This document shows positions 44,834 to 54,857 of a stretch of DNA of 64,000 nt, piece after piece. The number at the start of each line of letters is the position of its first letter. The stretch's first letter is position 1. A model generated the notes under the pieces. It did not search any database and was not told the DNA's origin. It saw only the letters and a list, made by a program, of their open reading frames with translations. Position numbers and translations under genes: made by a program. The stretch is from a gamma proteobacterium symbiont of Ctena orbiculata. Lineage in GTDB: Bacteria > Pseudomonadota > Gammaproteobacteria > Chromatiales > Chromatiaceae. The stretch spans positions 1-64,000 of the forward strand of contig QBVC01000023.1 in assembly GCA_003058495.1 (NCBI GenBank), read 5' to 3'.

Positions 44834-46134
44834 GCCTCTTTCTGCGCATCTTTCTCTCCTTCTGGCTGGCGAGCCTGTTGCTGGCCCTCTCCTTCTTTCT
44901 GATCCAGCGCCACTACGGTGGCGAGGTGGTGGAAAAGGTGGCGGCGGTGATGCAGGCCCAGGCGGAGACGGCGGCCCTTTTGTGGCGGGACGGAGGCGAC
45001 AAGGCGCTGCATCGCTGGCTCCACCGCCAGGCCGAGAAGCATCTGTTAGTGCTGGTTGACGAGGGGGGCGAGTCGCTGATGCGCCGGCCGCTGCCGCCCC
45101 ATCTCAGACAACTGTTGCCGCAGACGATCAGCCCGGGGGTGGAGCGCATTCGGCCTGGGCACCTGATGATCGCAGTCGAACTGCCCGAGGTGGCGCCCAA
45201 GCGTTTTCTTGTCACCGTGATCGATCTCGGCAGGCTTCACGGCATGCCGATCTGGGCACGGGGACTGCTGGCGATCCTGATCTTCGCCCTGGTCAGCCTG
45301 TTGCTGGCGAGGATCCTGACCCGGCAGGTGCGCCCGTTGAGGCTGGCGGCCCAACGCATGGCCGAAGGGGATCTGAGCGGAAGGGTGGAGATCAAGGGAA
45401 GGGATGAGATTAGCGCCCTGGGGGCCGACTTCAATCTGATGGCGGAGCGGCTCAACGACCTGCTGCAGAGTCAGCGCCAGCTGGTGCGGGATGTCTCCCA
45501 TGAGCTGCGTTCCCCCCTGGCCCGGCTGCGGGTCGCCCTGGAACTGGCAGAAAAAGAAGAGGATCGCACCAAGGCCCTGGGCCGTATCGAACAGGAGGCG
45601 GACGAGCTGGAGCGCCTGGTCACCGGGCTCCTCTCCCTGGCCCGCCTGGAGTCGGGGCAGGCAGGGCTGGAGCGGAAGAGTCTGCAACTGCATGAGTTGG
45701 TGGCTAAAGTAGTGACCGATGCCGAGTTCGAGGCCCGGGCACAGCAGAAAGGGGTGGATTTCAGCAGCGAGGCGGTGACCCTGGTGGGTGATGCGGTATT
45801 GCTGCGCGCCGCGGTGGAGAATGTGGTGAGGAACGCCGTCCGTCATACCCCCGCGGGCAGTGACGTCCAGGTGTCGCTGGCCCGGGATCAAGGTGATTGC
45901 CTGATTCGGGTGAGGGACGCCGGCCCCGGGGTGGAGGATTCCCAGTTGGAGCTGATGTTCGATCCCTTCACCCGTACCGCCGAGGCGCGGGAGCGGGGCA
46001 GCGGTGGCTTCGGACTGGGTCTCGCCATCGCCCGTCGTGCGATGCGCATCCACGGTGGTGAGGCCTCGGCGCGGAATCATCCCCGGGGGGGGTTGGAGGT
46101 AAGCCTGAGACTGCCGTTGTCAGACTCGGATTAG
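44830..46134 (+). CDS. CpxA-like sensor histidine kinase
   Basis: 434 aa; HAMP region, LVRDVSHELRSPLARLRVALELAEKEED, RVRDAGPGVEDSQLELMFDPF; overlaps the regulator by 4 nt. Confidence 0.93.
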   Translation: MSLFLRIFLSFWLASLLLALSFFLIQRHYGGEVVEKVAAVMQAQAETAALLWRDGGDKALHRWLHRQAEKHLLVLVDEGGESLMRRPLPPHLRQLLPQTISPGVERIRPGHLMIAVELPEVAPKRFLVTVIDLGRLHGMPIWARGLLAILIFALVSLLLARILTRQVRPLRLAAQRMAEGDLSGRVEIKGRDEISALGADFNLMAERLNDLLQSQRQLVRDVSHELRSPLARLRVALELAEKEEDRTKALGRIEQEADELERLVTGLLSLARLESGQAGLERKSLQLHELVAKVVTDAEFEARAQQKGVDFSSEAVTLVGDAVLLRAAVENVVRNAVRHTPAGSDVQVSLARDQGDCLIRVRDAGPGVEDSQLELMFDPFTRTAEARERGSGGFGLGLAIARRAMRIHGGEASARNHPRGGLEVSLRLPLSDSD

Positions 46135-46145
46135 TGCCGATGCGC

Positions 46146-46790
46146 CTACCGGACCTGGTCCGATAGATCGTTCCACTCGTGCTCGCTGACGCCGAGGATG
46201 GAGAAGATCTGCTTTTGCGCGGTGAGCAGGATGTTTCGTTGCTCCTCCTCGTGGGGCAGGCTCTTGGCGATGGCCACCGCCCCCACCAGGGAGGCGAGGA
46301 TCGCCCGGGATTTCTCGGCCACGGTTTCGCTGTCCGCCGGGAAGGGCAGCTTGTTGAGCCGGCAGAGGGCGGTGATGCGGGTCTCCAGGTTCTCCTTCAG
46401 GCTGGAGTAGGATTTCTCGTAGAGTTTCTTGATCTCGAAATTGTCGCTGGCGATCTCGTTGAAGAGGATCGACTCGGGGCCCGGTTCGTTGACCTTTTTC
46501 GGATCGCGCAGATTGAGGTAGTCGGTGACCAGCGAGAACAGGTGCTTCATGGAGAAGGGGCTCTTGGTCAGACGCGCCGCCCTGCTGCGCCGCAGGGTCT
46601 CGAGAAAGGAGGCGCTGAAGAGGGCCTCCTTCGACTCGAAGTGGGCATAGAAGGCGCCATGGGTCATGCGCGCCAGCTTCATGATCTGGGTAATCGACAC
46701 CTTGTCGAAACCGTAACGGAAAAAGAGCTCCGTCGCCGACTTCAGGATGCGGTCCTTGGACTCGGATTTGTGCGATTTGGAGTATGGCAT
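46146..46790 (-). CDS. TetR family transcriptional regulator
   Basis: 214 aa; RILKSATELFFRYGFDKVSITQIMKLARMTHGAFYAHFESKEALFSASF. Confidence 0.93.
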   Translation of the reverse strand: MPYSKSHKSESKDRILKSATELFFRYGFDKVSITQIMKLARMTHGAFYAHFESKEALFSASFLETLRRSRAARLTKSPFSMKHLFSLVTDYLNLRDPKKVNEPGPESILFNEIASDNFEIKKLYEKSYSSLKENLETRITALCRLNKLPFPADSETVAEKSRAILASLVGAVAIAKSLPHEEEQRNILLTAQKQIFSILGVSEHEWNDLSDQVR

Positions 46791-46881
46791 TTAGGTGCTC
46801 CCACGGATACCGGCCGTGAATATTATCTTGATCATATAATGGTACGGGCTAGTGTCTCAATAGCAATCAGCAGGAGAGACT

Positions 46882-48150
46882 ATGAACCCGCCCATTGTGA
46901 TCACAGGTATGGGAATCATCAGTCCACTGGGATGTGGAGTCAAGCCGGTCTGGCAGCGCCTCACGGAGGGAAGATCAGGGGTGCGCCGTATCGACCGTTT
47001 CGATGTGGAGGATTTTCCCATCCGCATCGCCGGGCTGGTGCCCGATAGCGAGAATGACCCGGAGGCGGGTTTCGATCCGGACAGCGTGATCGAGACCAAG
47101 GAGCGCAAGAAGATCGACCTCTTCACCCTCTATGCCCTGGCCGCGGCCAAGGAGGCCCTGGCGCAGGCGGGCTGGTCGCCATCGAGCGAAGCGGAGCAGC
47201 GCGCCACGGCGACCATCGTCGCCACCGGCATCGGCGGCTTCCCCACCATCACCCAGGCACAGAAGACCCTGGACAGCCGCGGTCCCAAACGCATCTCGCC
47301 CTTCGTGGTGCCCGCCTTCCTCGCCAACCTGGCCTCGGGCAACGTCTCCATCCGTTACGGTTTCAAGGGCCCCCTGGGCTGCCCGGTGACCGCCTGCGCC
47401 GCCGGGGTCCAGGCCATCGGCGACGGCATGCGCCTGATCCGCAGCGGCGAGGCGGAGGTGGCCCTGGTGGGGGGTGCGGAGTCCTGCGTCGATCCCCTGG
47501 CCCTGGCCGGCTTCAACGCCCTCAAGGCCCTCTCGACCCGGGACGACGAGCCTGAACGCGCCTCCCGCCCCTTCGACCGCGACCGGGACGGCTTCGTCAT
47601 GGGGGAGGGGGCCGGCCTGATGGTGATCGAGACCCTGGACCACGCCGAGTCCCGCGGCGCCACCCCGCTGGCGGTGGTCAGTGGCTACGGCACCAGCGCC
47701 GACGCCCACCACATCACCGCCGGCCCGGAGGACGGCTCGGGTGCCGCCGCGTCCATTCGCAGCGCCCTGGCGATGGCCGGACTCGAGCCGGGAGATATCG
47801 GCTATGTCAACGCCCATGCCACCTCGACCCCGGTGGGCGACCGCGCGGAGATCGCCTCCCTGCGCGCCGTCTTCGGCGACGGCATCGGCAGGCTGCCGAT
47901 CTCATCCACGAAATCGGCAACCGGCCACCTCCTCGGCGCCGCGGGGGGTGTGGAGAGCATCTTCACCACCCTCGCGGTAATCCACGACACCCTGCCGCCG
48001 ACCCTCAACCTGGAGAACCAGGACGAGACCATGGGCGACCTCGACTTCGTGCCCAATGCGGCCCGCAAGCAAACGCTGCCTCACGCCCTGTGCAACGGCT
48101 TCGGCTTTGGCGGGGTGAATGCCTCGTTGATCGTCAGCAAGCCGGATTAG
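46882..48150 (+). CDS. beta-ketoacyl-ACP synthase II (FabF-like)
   Basis: 422 aa; VVITGMGIISPLGCGVKPVW-type N-terminus, CPVTACAAGVQAIGDGMRLIRSGEAEVALVGG, NAHATSTPVGD, STKSATGHLLGAAGGVE. Confidence 0.94.
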   Translation: MNPPIVITGMGIISPLGCGVKPVWQRLTEGRSGVRRIDRFDVEDFPIRIAGLVPDSENDPEAGFDPDSVIETKERKKIDLFTLYALAAAKEALAQAGWSPSSEAEQRATATIVATGIGGFPTITQAQKTLDSRGPKRISPFVVPAFLANLASGNVSIRYGFKGPLGCPVTACAAGVQAIGDGMRLIRSGEAEVALVGGAESCVDPLALAGFNALKALSTRDDEPERASRPFDRDRDGFVMGEGAGLMVIETLDHAESRGATPLAVVSGYGTSADAHHITAGPEDGSGAAASIRSALAMAGLEPGDIGYVNAHATSTPVGDRAEIASLRAVFGDGIGRLPISSTKSATGHLLGAAGGVESIFTTLAVIHDTLPPTLNLENQDETMGDLDFVPNAARKQTLPHALCNGFGFGGVNASLIVSKPD

Positions 48151-48324
48151 TCCATTAAGTCTTAAGGGTCGTGGCGACCTGCTGACCCTCCTGCCCGTTG
48201 CTGTCCAGGTTCAGGTCAACAGCGCTAACATGCCGGCCGAGATCAGCGCTTGCCTTGCTGCCTGATCGGCGGCTATCCTGGTTGCGTATCTTCACATTGT
48301 GGGTACATGGAGTTTGGAGGTGTT

Positions 48325-50259
48325 ATGGACGCACAGACCACACAACGTATCGTCATTGTCGGCGGTTCCACGGGCGGTTCTTCCGCCGCCGCGCAGATCC
48401 GCCGCCTCAGCGAAGAGGCCGAGATCGTCCTCTTCGAGAAAAGCACGCATATCTCCACCGCCTATTGCGGATTGGCCTACGCCCTGGGCGGCGTGGTGCC
48501 GGAGGTGGAGACCCTGATCCCGATAGCACCTGACCAGCTCGGACAGCGGTTCAATGTCGACGTCCGCACCCGGCATGAGGTGGTGTCGATCGATAAGGAC
48601 GATAAAACGCTGACCATTCACGATGCCGTTGCGGATCGCAACTACAGCGAGCGCTACGACAAGCTGCTCCTCTCCACCGGCGCCGCGGCGAACATCCCCG
48701 CCATCGAAGGTGTGGAGCTGCCCGGGGTCTTCAGCCTGCGCACCGTGGATGATCTGCGCTCGATCCTTCCCTGGATGGAAGAAAAGAAACCACGACAGGC
48801 CGTCGTCGTGGGTGGCGGCTTCATCGGTCTCGAGGTGGTGGAGAACCTGAAACACAGCGGCCTCGAGGTCACCCTGATCGAAGAGGGCCAGCAGCTGTTG
48901 AACCATCTCGACAGGGAGATGGCGACACTGCTGCAGGCCGAACTCCATGCCCATGGCATCGAGCAGATCTTCAGCGCCAGGCTCATGCGCATCGTTTCGG
49001 AACAGGGCCGGCTGCGGTTGGAACTCGATAACCGACAACCCATCCGGGCGGAGATGGTCATCCTGGCAACGGGAACCAGGCCGCAGACCCAGCTGGCCGA
49101 ATCGACCGGCATCGAGATCGGCGACCTGGGCGGCATGGTCGTCGACAATACCCTCTGCACCGGGATCGGGGACATCTATGCCGTCGGCGATGCGGTGGAG
49201 CTGCCGAGCAGGATCGACGGCAGATCCACCCTGGTTCAGCTGGCCGCGCCCTTGAGCCAGCAGGTGCGGATCGCCGCGATGAACATAACCGGTTACCCGC
49301 ACGCCTATCCGGGGGTGCTGGGCACCTTCGTCTGCAAGGTCTTTTCATTGACGGCAGCCGCCGTGGGCTACTCCGAGAGGGCGCTGAAGCGTCAGGGCGC
49401 AGGGTATAACAAGGTCATCATACCCGCCACGAACCACGTCTTCTTCTACCCCGATGTGGAGTCCCTGACCTTGAAGGTTCTGTTCGATCCCCTGGATGGC
49501 AGGTTGTTGGGGGCGCAGGCGGTGGGCGGCCAGGGAACGGATAAACGCATCGATGTGCTCGCCACGGCCATTACCGCAAGGATGACCATCTACGATCTCG
49601 AGTATCTGGAGCTGGGGTACGCGCCGCCCTACGGGGCGCCACGGGATCTGGTCAACATTGCGGGTTCGGTGGGCGCCGGCCTGTTGCGCAACGACATTCG
49701 CGGCATCTATCCCGATGAGGTGGCCGCCTGGCGGAAGCGGGAGCTGGAGATCATCGATGTCAGGAGTGCGGACGAGTTCGAGCTCGGCAGTCTCCCGGGT
49801 GCGCGCAACATTCCGGCGGAGGTTCTGCGAGACCATCTCGATGGCTTCTCCAGTGAGAGGCCGATTCTGGTCTGCTGCCAGATCGGCTCGAAGTCGACAT
49901 CGAGCCAGCGCATGCTGATCCAGCATGGATATGAATGCATGAACCTGCTCGGCGGCTACACCCTGTGGCGCCTCTTTCATCCCGGGGAGATGACCTTCGA
50001 GGTCACATCCGAGGCAGTGGAGAAGAGTGACAACCTGATCGAAGAGGGCATAGTCGATGTACGGGGCATGTGCTGTCCCGGACCCATGCTCAAGGTCAAG
50101 AGGCACATGAAATCGCACACCACCGGCACACCGATCAAGATCCTGGTCGACGATGTCGGTTTTCTTCACGACTTCAGCAATTGGTGCGAGCGATTCAACC
50201 ATAACATCCATGATGTCCATAAAGAGGATAACCACTATATTGTTGTCTGTTCGAAGTAG
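48325..50259 (+). CDS. FAD-dependent CoA-disulfide-reductase-like oxidoreductase fused to rhodanese and TusA-like domains
   Basis: RIVIVGGSTGGSSAAAQIRRL, STAYCGLAYALGG, VVVGGGFIGLEVVENL; rhodanese IIDVRSADEFELGSLPGARNIP...ILVCCQIGSKS; TusA VDVRGMCCPGPMLKVKRHM. Confidence 0.93.
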   Translation: MDAQTTQRIVIVGGSTGGSSAAAQIRRLSEEAEIVLFEKSTHISTAYCGLAYALGGVVPEVETLIPIAPDQLGQRFNVDVRTRHEVVSIDKDDKTLTIHDAVADRNYSERYDKLLLSTGAAANIPAIEGVELPGVFSLRTVDDLRSILPWMEEKKPRQAVVVGGGFIGLEVVENLKHSGLEVTLIEEGQQLLNHLDREMATLLQAELHAHGIEQIFSARLMRIVSEQGRLRLELDNRQPIRAEMVILATGTRPQTQLAESTGIEIGDLGGMVVDNTLCTGIGDIYAVGDAVELPSRIDGRSTLVQLAAPLSQQVRIAAMNITGYPHAYPGVLGTFVCKVFSLTAAAVGYSERALKRQGAGYNKVIIPATNHVFFYPDVESLTLKVLFDPLDGRLLGAQAVGGQGTDKRIDVLATAITARMTIYDLEYLELGYAPPYGAPRDLVNIAGSVGAGLLRNDIRGIYPDEVAAWRKRELEIIDVRSADEFELGSLPGARNIPAEVLRDHLDGFSSERPILVCCQIGSKSTSSQRMLIQHGYECMNLLGGYTLWRLFHPGEMTFEVTSEAVEKSDNLIEEGIVDVRGMCCPGPMLKVKRHMKSHTTGTPIKILVDDVGFLHDFSNWCERFNHNIHDVHKEDNHYIVVCSK

Positions 50260-50549
50260 TCGCCTAAAAGATGGTTTATCGTGCAAACCCCGCATCTCAG
50301 CAAACCCGGGCTTGTCAGTGGCGGCAGAACCGCAAGCAGCCCATATCGATGGGCGGTGTTGGGATTGGCCGCCTTGCCCGACAGCACCTTTCCGTGTATT
50401 GGAATTTGACTGGTAAAGTTCTGAAAAGTAGTATGAAAATCGTATATACAGGGAAGTTGATTAAGCTAAAACCCAATCTTTTGGATCTGGTTTCCAGGCA
50501 GACTGCCTGTTTTGTTTCCATGCATAACCCGTATTGAAAGAGATATAAA

Positions 50550-51161
50550 ATGAGACTTTATCTGTTCATGGCATTGATCTTGATCGCCTCCCATTGCGGC
50601 GCGGAAGAGGTCTATCTGACTACCAAGGTGACCCTGAAAGGCGAGATAGGCGACATTGTCAATCTGGATGGCTTTTATACAGCGAAGAATAACCGCAAGA
50701 TGACGACCGCCAGGATCAAGGGAAGAGAGTCGAATTTTCCTGTCATGTTTGTTGAGCAAACCAAGACCGATCTTGGAACAACTTATATATTCGATATGCC
50801 GACGGGTATCAAAGAGGCAAAGGCAGGTGGAACGGCAGATGTGGTACTGGCCCTCAAGCCCGAGTATATGAGCATTTCGTGTAGCGCAGTAGTAGACAAT
50901 CGATCGGTCCATGGCTCGTCCGTGGTGCTATTGGATAAAGGCAGTTTATTGCTCAGACCTGTCGATATAGTTGCAAGGCTTTCGAATAACAAATGCATAG
51001 CGAAATCACTGGTTGGGGATAACAGCTGTGTGGTGGACAAGCCGGACAGATTTAGAATGGAAAATGGTGAATACAGCATTCCTGCCGGAAACAATTGCGG
51101 AAATGACGGGTTAAGCCATAAATACATCATGTTGAATGGAATCATCGAGGTTGCGAAATAG
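50550..51161 (+). CDS. secreted hypothetical protein
   Basis: 203 aa, signal peptide MRLYLFMALILIASHCGAEE; several Cys; AT-richer than the surroundings. Confidence 0.65.
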   Translation: MRLYLFMALILIASHCGAEEVYLTTKVTLKGEIGDIVNLDGFYTAKNNRKMTTARIKGRESNFPVMFVEQTKTDLGTTYIFDMPTGIKEAKAGGTADVVLALKPEYMSISCSAVVDNRSVHGSSVVLLDKGSLLLRPVDIVARLSNNKCIAKSLVGDNSCVVDKPDRFRMENGEYSIPAGNNCGNDGLSHKYIMLNGIIEVAK

Positions 51162-51185
51162 GGTATAGGGCGTTCACCGTATTCC

Positions 51186-51632
51186 ATGCTGATCCGAGAG
51201 ATAAAACACAGCGACCTGGATCGGTGGTCGAAGATGAGAAGCGCGCTTTGGCCAAATACAGAGGATGCCCACGTAACTGAAATCAAGGACTATTTCGAGG
51301 GTAGGTCGATAGACATAGATCAGGTCTATGTCGCTACGGTCAATGACAATGCGGTGGGTTTTATCGAGCTCAACATCAGAGAGTTTGCCGAGGGAAGCCG
51401 CCGGCCGCGCGTGCCATACGTCGAGGCCTGGTATGTGGAGCCGGAGTACAGAGGCATGAACTGCGGCAGGCTGCTGATGCGCAAAGCGGAGAGTTGGGCC
51501 CTCGGGCAAGGTTACAGCGAGTTGGCCAGCGATACCGAGATCGATAACCGCCAAAGTATAGCCATTCATGCCCGTCTGGGATTCGAGGAGACTGAGCGTA
51601 TCGTCTGTTTTCTTAAAAAACTGCGTTCCTGA
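51186..51632 (+). CDS. GNAT acetyltransferase, aminoglycoside 6'-N-acetyltransferase-like
   Basis: 148 aa; MRSALWPNTEDAHVTEIKDYF, VGFIELNIREFAEG, VEAWYVEPEYRGMNCGRLLMRKAESWA, ELASDTEIDNRQSIAIHARLGFEETERIVCFLKKL. Confidence 0.87.
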   Translation: MLIREIKHSDLDRWSKMRSALWPNTEDAHVTEIKDYFEGRSIDIDQVYVATVNDNAVGFIELNIREFAEGSRRPRVPYVEAWYVEPEYRGMNCGRLLMRKAESWALGQGYSELASDTEIDNRQSIAIHARLGFEETERIVCFLKKLRS

Positions 51633-51774
51633 CGGCTGCCCCATTCTCATCTCAGGTATTTGCAGGCGCTGATTGCAGCAGTGCAACGGAGTTTCCATTT
51701 CCGGTTAAAAAGAGATTAACCAATAATGAACTTGTGAATTGACGTCGTTTTGTGACGAATTGAAGGCAGGCCTA

Positions 51775-52179
51775 CTAGTAAGATTTATTGTTGTCCAGTG
51801 CCCATCTGAGTGGGATATCCATATCCTTCAGAAAATTGAAATAGGCGCGCGTGGCCTCTTTGCTCATGCCGATCAGCATGATTCCGATATGCTCTTCTGC
51901 CGTGTAAATGACAAAGCCGCGCAGGGTTTGCAGCTCGCCCTGGATCCATACCCGCAACAGAACAATCTCATTGGGATTCAGCGCCGGTTCGTCAAGCAGC
52001 AGGGTCATGCCTCCCAGGCTCAAGTCTTTCGTCACCGCACTTCCGATATGCCGACCTTTTCGGAACAGGTCAACTTCCAGTGAAATTCGAATCCGTGGAT
52101 AGTATCGGTTTTCCACTGCCAGCTCCTGGTAAGTTACCGCTTCCCTGATATTCCGAATCACCCTCGCCAACCGAGCCAA
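51775..52179 (-). CDS. PilZ domain-containing protein
   Basis: 134 aa; ENRYYPRIRISLEVDLFRKGRHIGSAVTKDLSLGGMTLLLDE. Confidence 0.88.
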   Translation of the reverse strand: MARLARVIRNIREAVTYQELAVENRYYPRIRISLEVDLFRKGRHIGSAVTKDLSLGGMTLLLDEPALNPNEIVLLRVWIQGELQTLRGFVIYTAEEHIGIMLIGMSKEATRAYFNFLKDMDIPLRWALDNNKSY

Positions 52180-52418
52180 AGGGCCCTGAATGAGCGCCCT
52201 CTACAATTCAGTATGGACAATAAACGCAATTCCGCCACGCTGTAAAGAACAGTCAATGCGCCAGGTCAAAATATCGGGCAGACCCTGGGGTTCCGCGGAT
52301 TCGTCGGATCAGGATTCCTTGACGACACAGACGAGCCGCAAACACCCATCCCCCCTCTACGCTCCGACCCGCCCTCTGGCATCTTGAGCAAATGATGGAT
52401 AGGTGTCTGAAATCAATC

Positions 52419-52901
52419 TTAATTTAAACCGGCAGATTGGGGACATTCGACAAGCGTCATGGTGCCGGTCGCCAGGCTGTCGGTAAAGGTGGGCGGCATG
52501 GGATCATAGAAGGTGTTGAGTCCGAAAAAGGGTCCGCTCAGGGTGGTCAGGGAGAGCCGGGCGTTGCCGATGGCAATGTCCCTGGAGAGATCGTCCGGGT
52601 GGTATTCCGATGAGGAAAAGTGGAGATGGGCGGTGTCGCCGATGACAACGGCTGCGGCCTGCAGGATGGTCGGATCATCGACCAGCGCATAGCCCTGGAG
52701 GGTATAGTAGTCGTCACCCATATGGGTCACCCCGAACTTCACGACATACGACTCGTCGGTCTGCACCTCGTTGCGCTCCGTGACATGAAGGGTCCAGCAC
52801 AATTCACCGAGGTAATCGGCGGATACGGTTTCGGCCAGTAAGAGAAACAGAACAACAGTGATTGAATCCAGAATGCGACTTCTCAACAACAATGTATTCA
52901 T
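52419..52901 (-). CDS. secreted hypothetical protein
   Basis: 160 aa; signal-peptide-like SITVVLFLLLAETVSADYLGELCW. Confidence 0.65.
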   Translation of the reverse strand: MNTLLLRSRILDSITVVLFLLLAETVSADYLGELCWTLHVTERNEVQTDESYVVKFGVTHMGDDYYTLQGYALVDDPTILQAAAVVIGDTAHLHFSSSEYHPDDLSRDIAIGNARLSLTTLSGPFFGLNTFYDPMPPTFTDSLATGTMTLVECPQSAGLN

Positions 52902-53362
52902 TATGACGTCTCCTTGGGTGACTGATTGAGATCCTGCCGAATCCGTACAAGCGCCTCGAATCAGTGTAGCTGACAGTTGCCTATGACGGATGAACTAGCC
53001 CCATACTCAAGCACCACAAGCTACCATTTTGCGGCCGCGATCAAAAGAAATCGCATCCCTGTCCGGTCGGGATGGGTTGGCGATGGCGGCGTTTTGCTGC
53101 CCCCTGTCGAATGGATTCGGAATCGAACCATGGCTGGGGAAGTGCGCTGGTGCCCTGATTCCATGCGGGATGGATCCCTCTTGAGCCGACTGACATATGT
53201 CGCGACCCGGACCAACATCTATCTTGAGTATTGCATGCAACGCATTGATATTATTACAATATTGATCTGGCATCCCGATTGCATCATCGATTTCTTCCAG
53301 CCTGCATTCCAATCCTGCGGCGCTTAACTGAACGATGCCATCCGTGGTAAAGATAGGAGCCT

Positions 53363-54121
53363 ATGAACAGAACGGTCCAGATTATCCTCGCAATCCTGAT
53401 TGGCATCGCGCCATGCCACGCCCCTGTGAAGGCGGAAGAGGTGATGATCGCGGTCGCGGCGAACTTCATCGATGCCAGCCGCGAGATTGCTCCGCTGTTC
53501 GAACAGGCCACCGGCCATCGCACCCGGATCAGCTATGGTTCCACCGGCAAGCTCTATTCCCAGATCGAACACGGCGCCCCCTTCGAACTCTTCCTGGCGG
53601 CCGATACCCAGCGGCCGATCAAGGCGGAGGAGGAGGGCTTGGCCGTTCCCGGCAGCCGCTTCGTCTATGCCAAGGGAAGGCTGGTGTTGTGGAGTGTCAG
53701 GCCCGGGCTGTTCCATAATGCCGAACGGTTTCTCAAGGAGGGGGCCTTTGATCACCTGGCGCTGGCCAACCCGAAAACGGCCCCCTACGGATTGGCGGCC
53801 CATCAGGTGATGAATCGCCTGGGTGTGCTGGATGGACTGACACCCAAACTGGTGAGGGGTGAATCCATTGCCCAGACCTTCCAGTTTGTCGCCACCGGCA
53901 ATGCGGAGGCGGGATTTGTCGCCCTTGCCCAGATCAGGGAGTGGGAGGGTGAGGCCGGTACACTCTGGGAGATTCCGCCCCACTACTATGCCCCTATCGA
54001 TCAGGCGGCGGTGTTGCTGAAAAAGGGCGAAGCGAATCCTGCAGCCGTCGCCTATCTGGCGTTCCTCAGGAGCGACACCGCGCGTAAGGTGATCGAACGC
54101 TACGGCTACGGAGTGGAGTAG
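53363..54121 (+). CDS. modA: molybdate ABC transporter substrate-binding protein
   Basis: 252 aa; VMIAVAANFIDASREIAPLFEQATGHRTRISYGSTGKLYSQIEHGAPFELFLAAD. Confidence 0.95.
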   Translation: MNRTVQIILAILIGIAPCHAPVKAEEVMIAVAANFIDASREIAPLFEQATGHRTRISYGSTGKLYSQIEHGAPFELFLAADTQRPIKAEEEGLAVPGSRFVYAKGRLVLWSVRPGLFHNAERFLKEGAFDHLALANPKTAPYGLAAHQVMNRLGVLDGLTPKLVRGESIAQTFQFVATGNAEAGFVALAQIREWEGEAGTLWEIPPHYYAPIDQAAVLLKKGEANPAAVAYLAFLRSDTARKVIERYGYGVE

Positions 54122-54179
54122 TGCGGCGCGGCGGTATTGAACAACTTAACACTCAACACCCAAGGGTGCGGAGCAGAGC

Positions 54180-54857
54180 ATGACATTCGATTGGCAACCC
54201 GTCTGGCTTACCCTCAAATTGGCAGGCACCACAACCCTGTTGCTGCTGATCATCGGCACCCCCATTGCCTGGTGGCTGGCGCGCACCCATGCATGGTACA
54301 GACAGGCGCTGTCGGCGGTGGTTGCGCTGCCGTTGGTATTGCCGCCGACGGTACTCGGTTTCTACCTGTTGATCATGCTTGCCCCGGACGGGCCGGTGGG
54401 GCGGCTGACTCAGTCCTTGGGGATCGGCAGCTTGGCCTTTACCTTCGAAGGACTGGTCTTCGCCTCCATGCTCTACTCGCTTCCCTTCGTGGTGCAACCG
54501 TTGCAAAACGCCTTCGAGGCCCTGGGGCCGCGCCCGGCCGAGGTGGCCGCCACCCTGCGCGCATCCCCCTGGGACCGCTTCATGACCGTGGTGATCCCCC
54601 TGGCGCGCCCAGGCTTTCTCACCGCCGCCGTTCTCGCCTTCGCCCACACCGTCGGCGAGTTCGGTGTGGTCCTGATGATCGGCGGCAACATTCCCGGCGA
54701 GACCCGGGTGCTGTCGGTGGCGATCTACGACTATGTGGAGACCCTGGAATACGACCAGGCTCACCTGCTGGCCGCCGGCATGCTCGCCTTCTCCTTTCTG
54801 GTGTTGATGACCCTCTACCTGGTCAACGGCCGGATCAGCCGGAGCCATCAGCCGTGA
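54180..54857 (+). CDS. modB: molybdate ABC transporter permease
   Basis: 225 aa; [82 protein letters not shown]. Confidence 0.96.
   Translation: MTFDWQPVWLTLKLAGTTTLLLLIIGTPIAWWLARTHAWYRQALSAVVALPLVLPPTVLGFYLLIMLAPDGPVGRLTQSLGIGSLAFTFEGLVFASMLYSLPFVVQPLQNAFEALGPRPAEVAATLRASPWDRFMTVVIPLARPGFLTAAVLAFAHTVGEFGVVLMIGGNIPGETRVLSVAIYDYVETLEYDQAHLLAAGMLAFSFLVLMTLYLVNGRISRSHQP

Noticed and set aside
50271-50537. 88-aa ORF after the CDR-rhodanese-TusA gene
   Set aside because: No coding signal beyond being open; overlaps several alternative short frames.
52977-53327. 116-aa plus-strand ORF upstream of modA
   Set aside because: Composition atypical of a protein, with no domain; probably spacer.
54137-54853. 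ORF-track start of modC at 54137
   Set aside because: This upstream extension overlaps modB in another frame and has no domain; modC most likely starts at GTG 54854.
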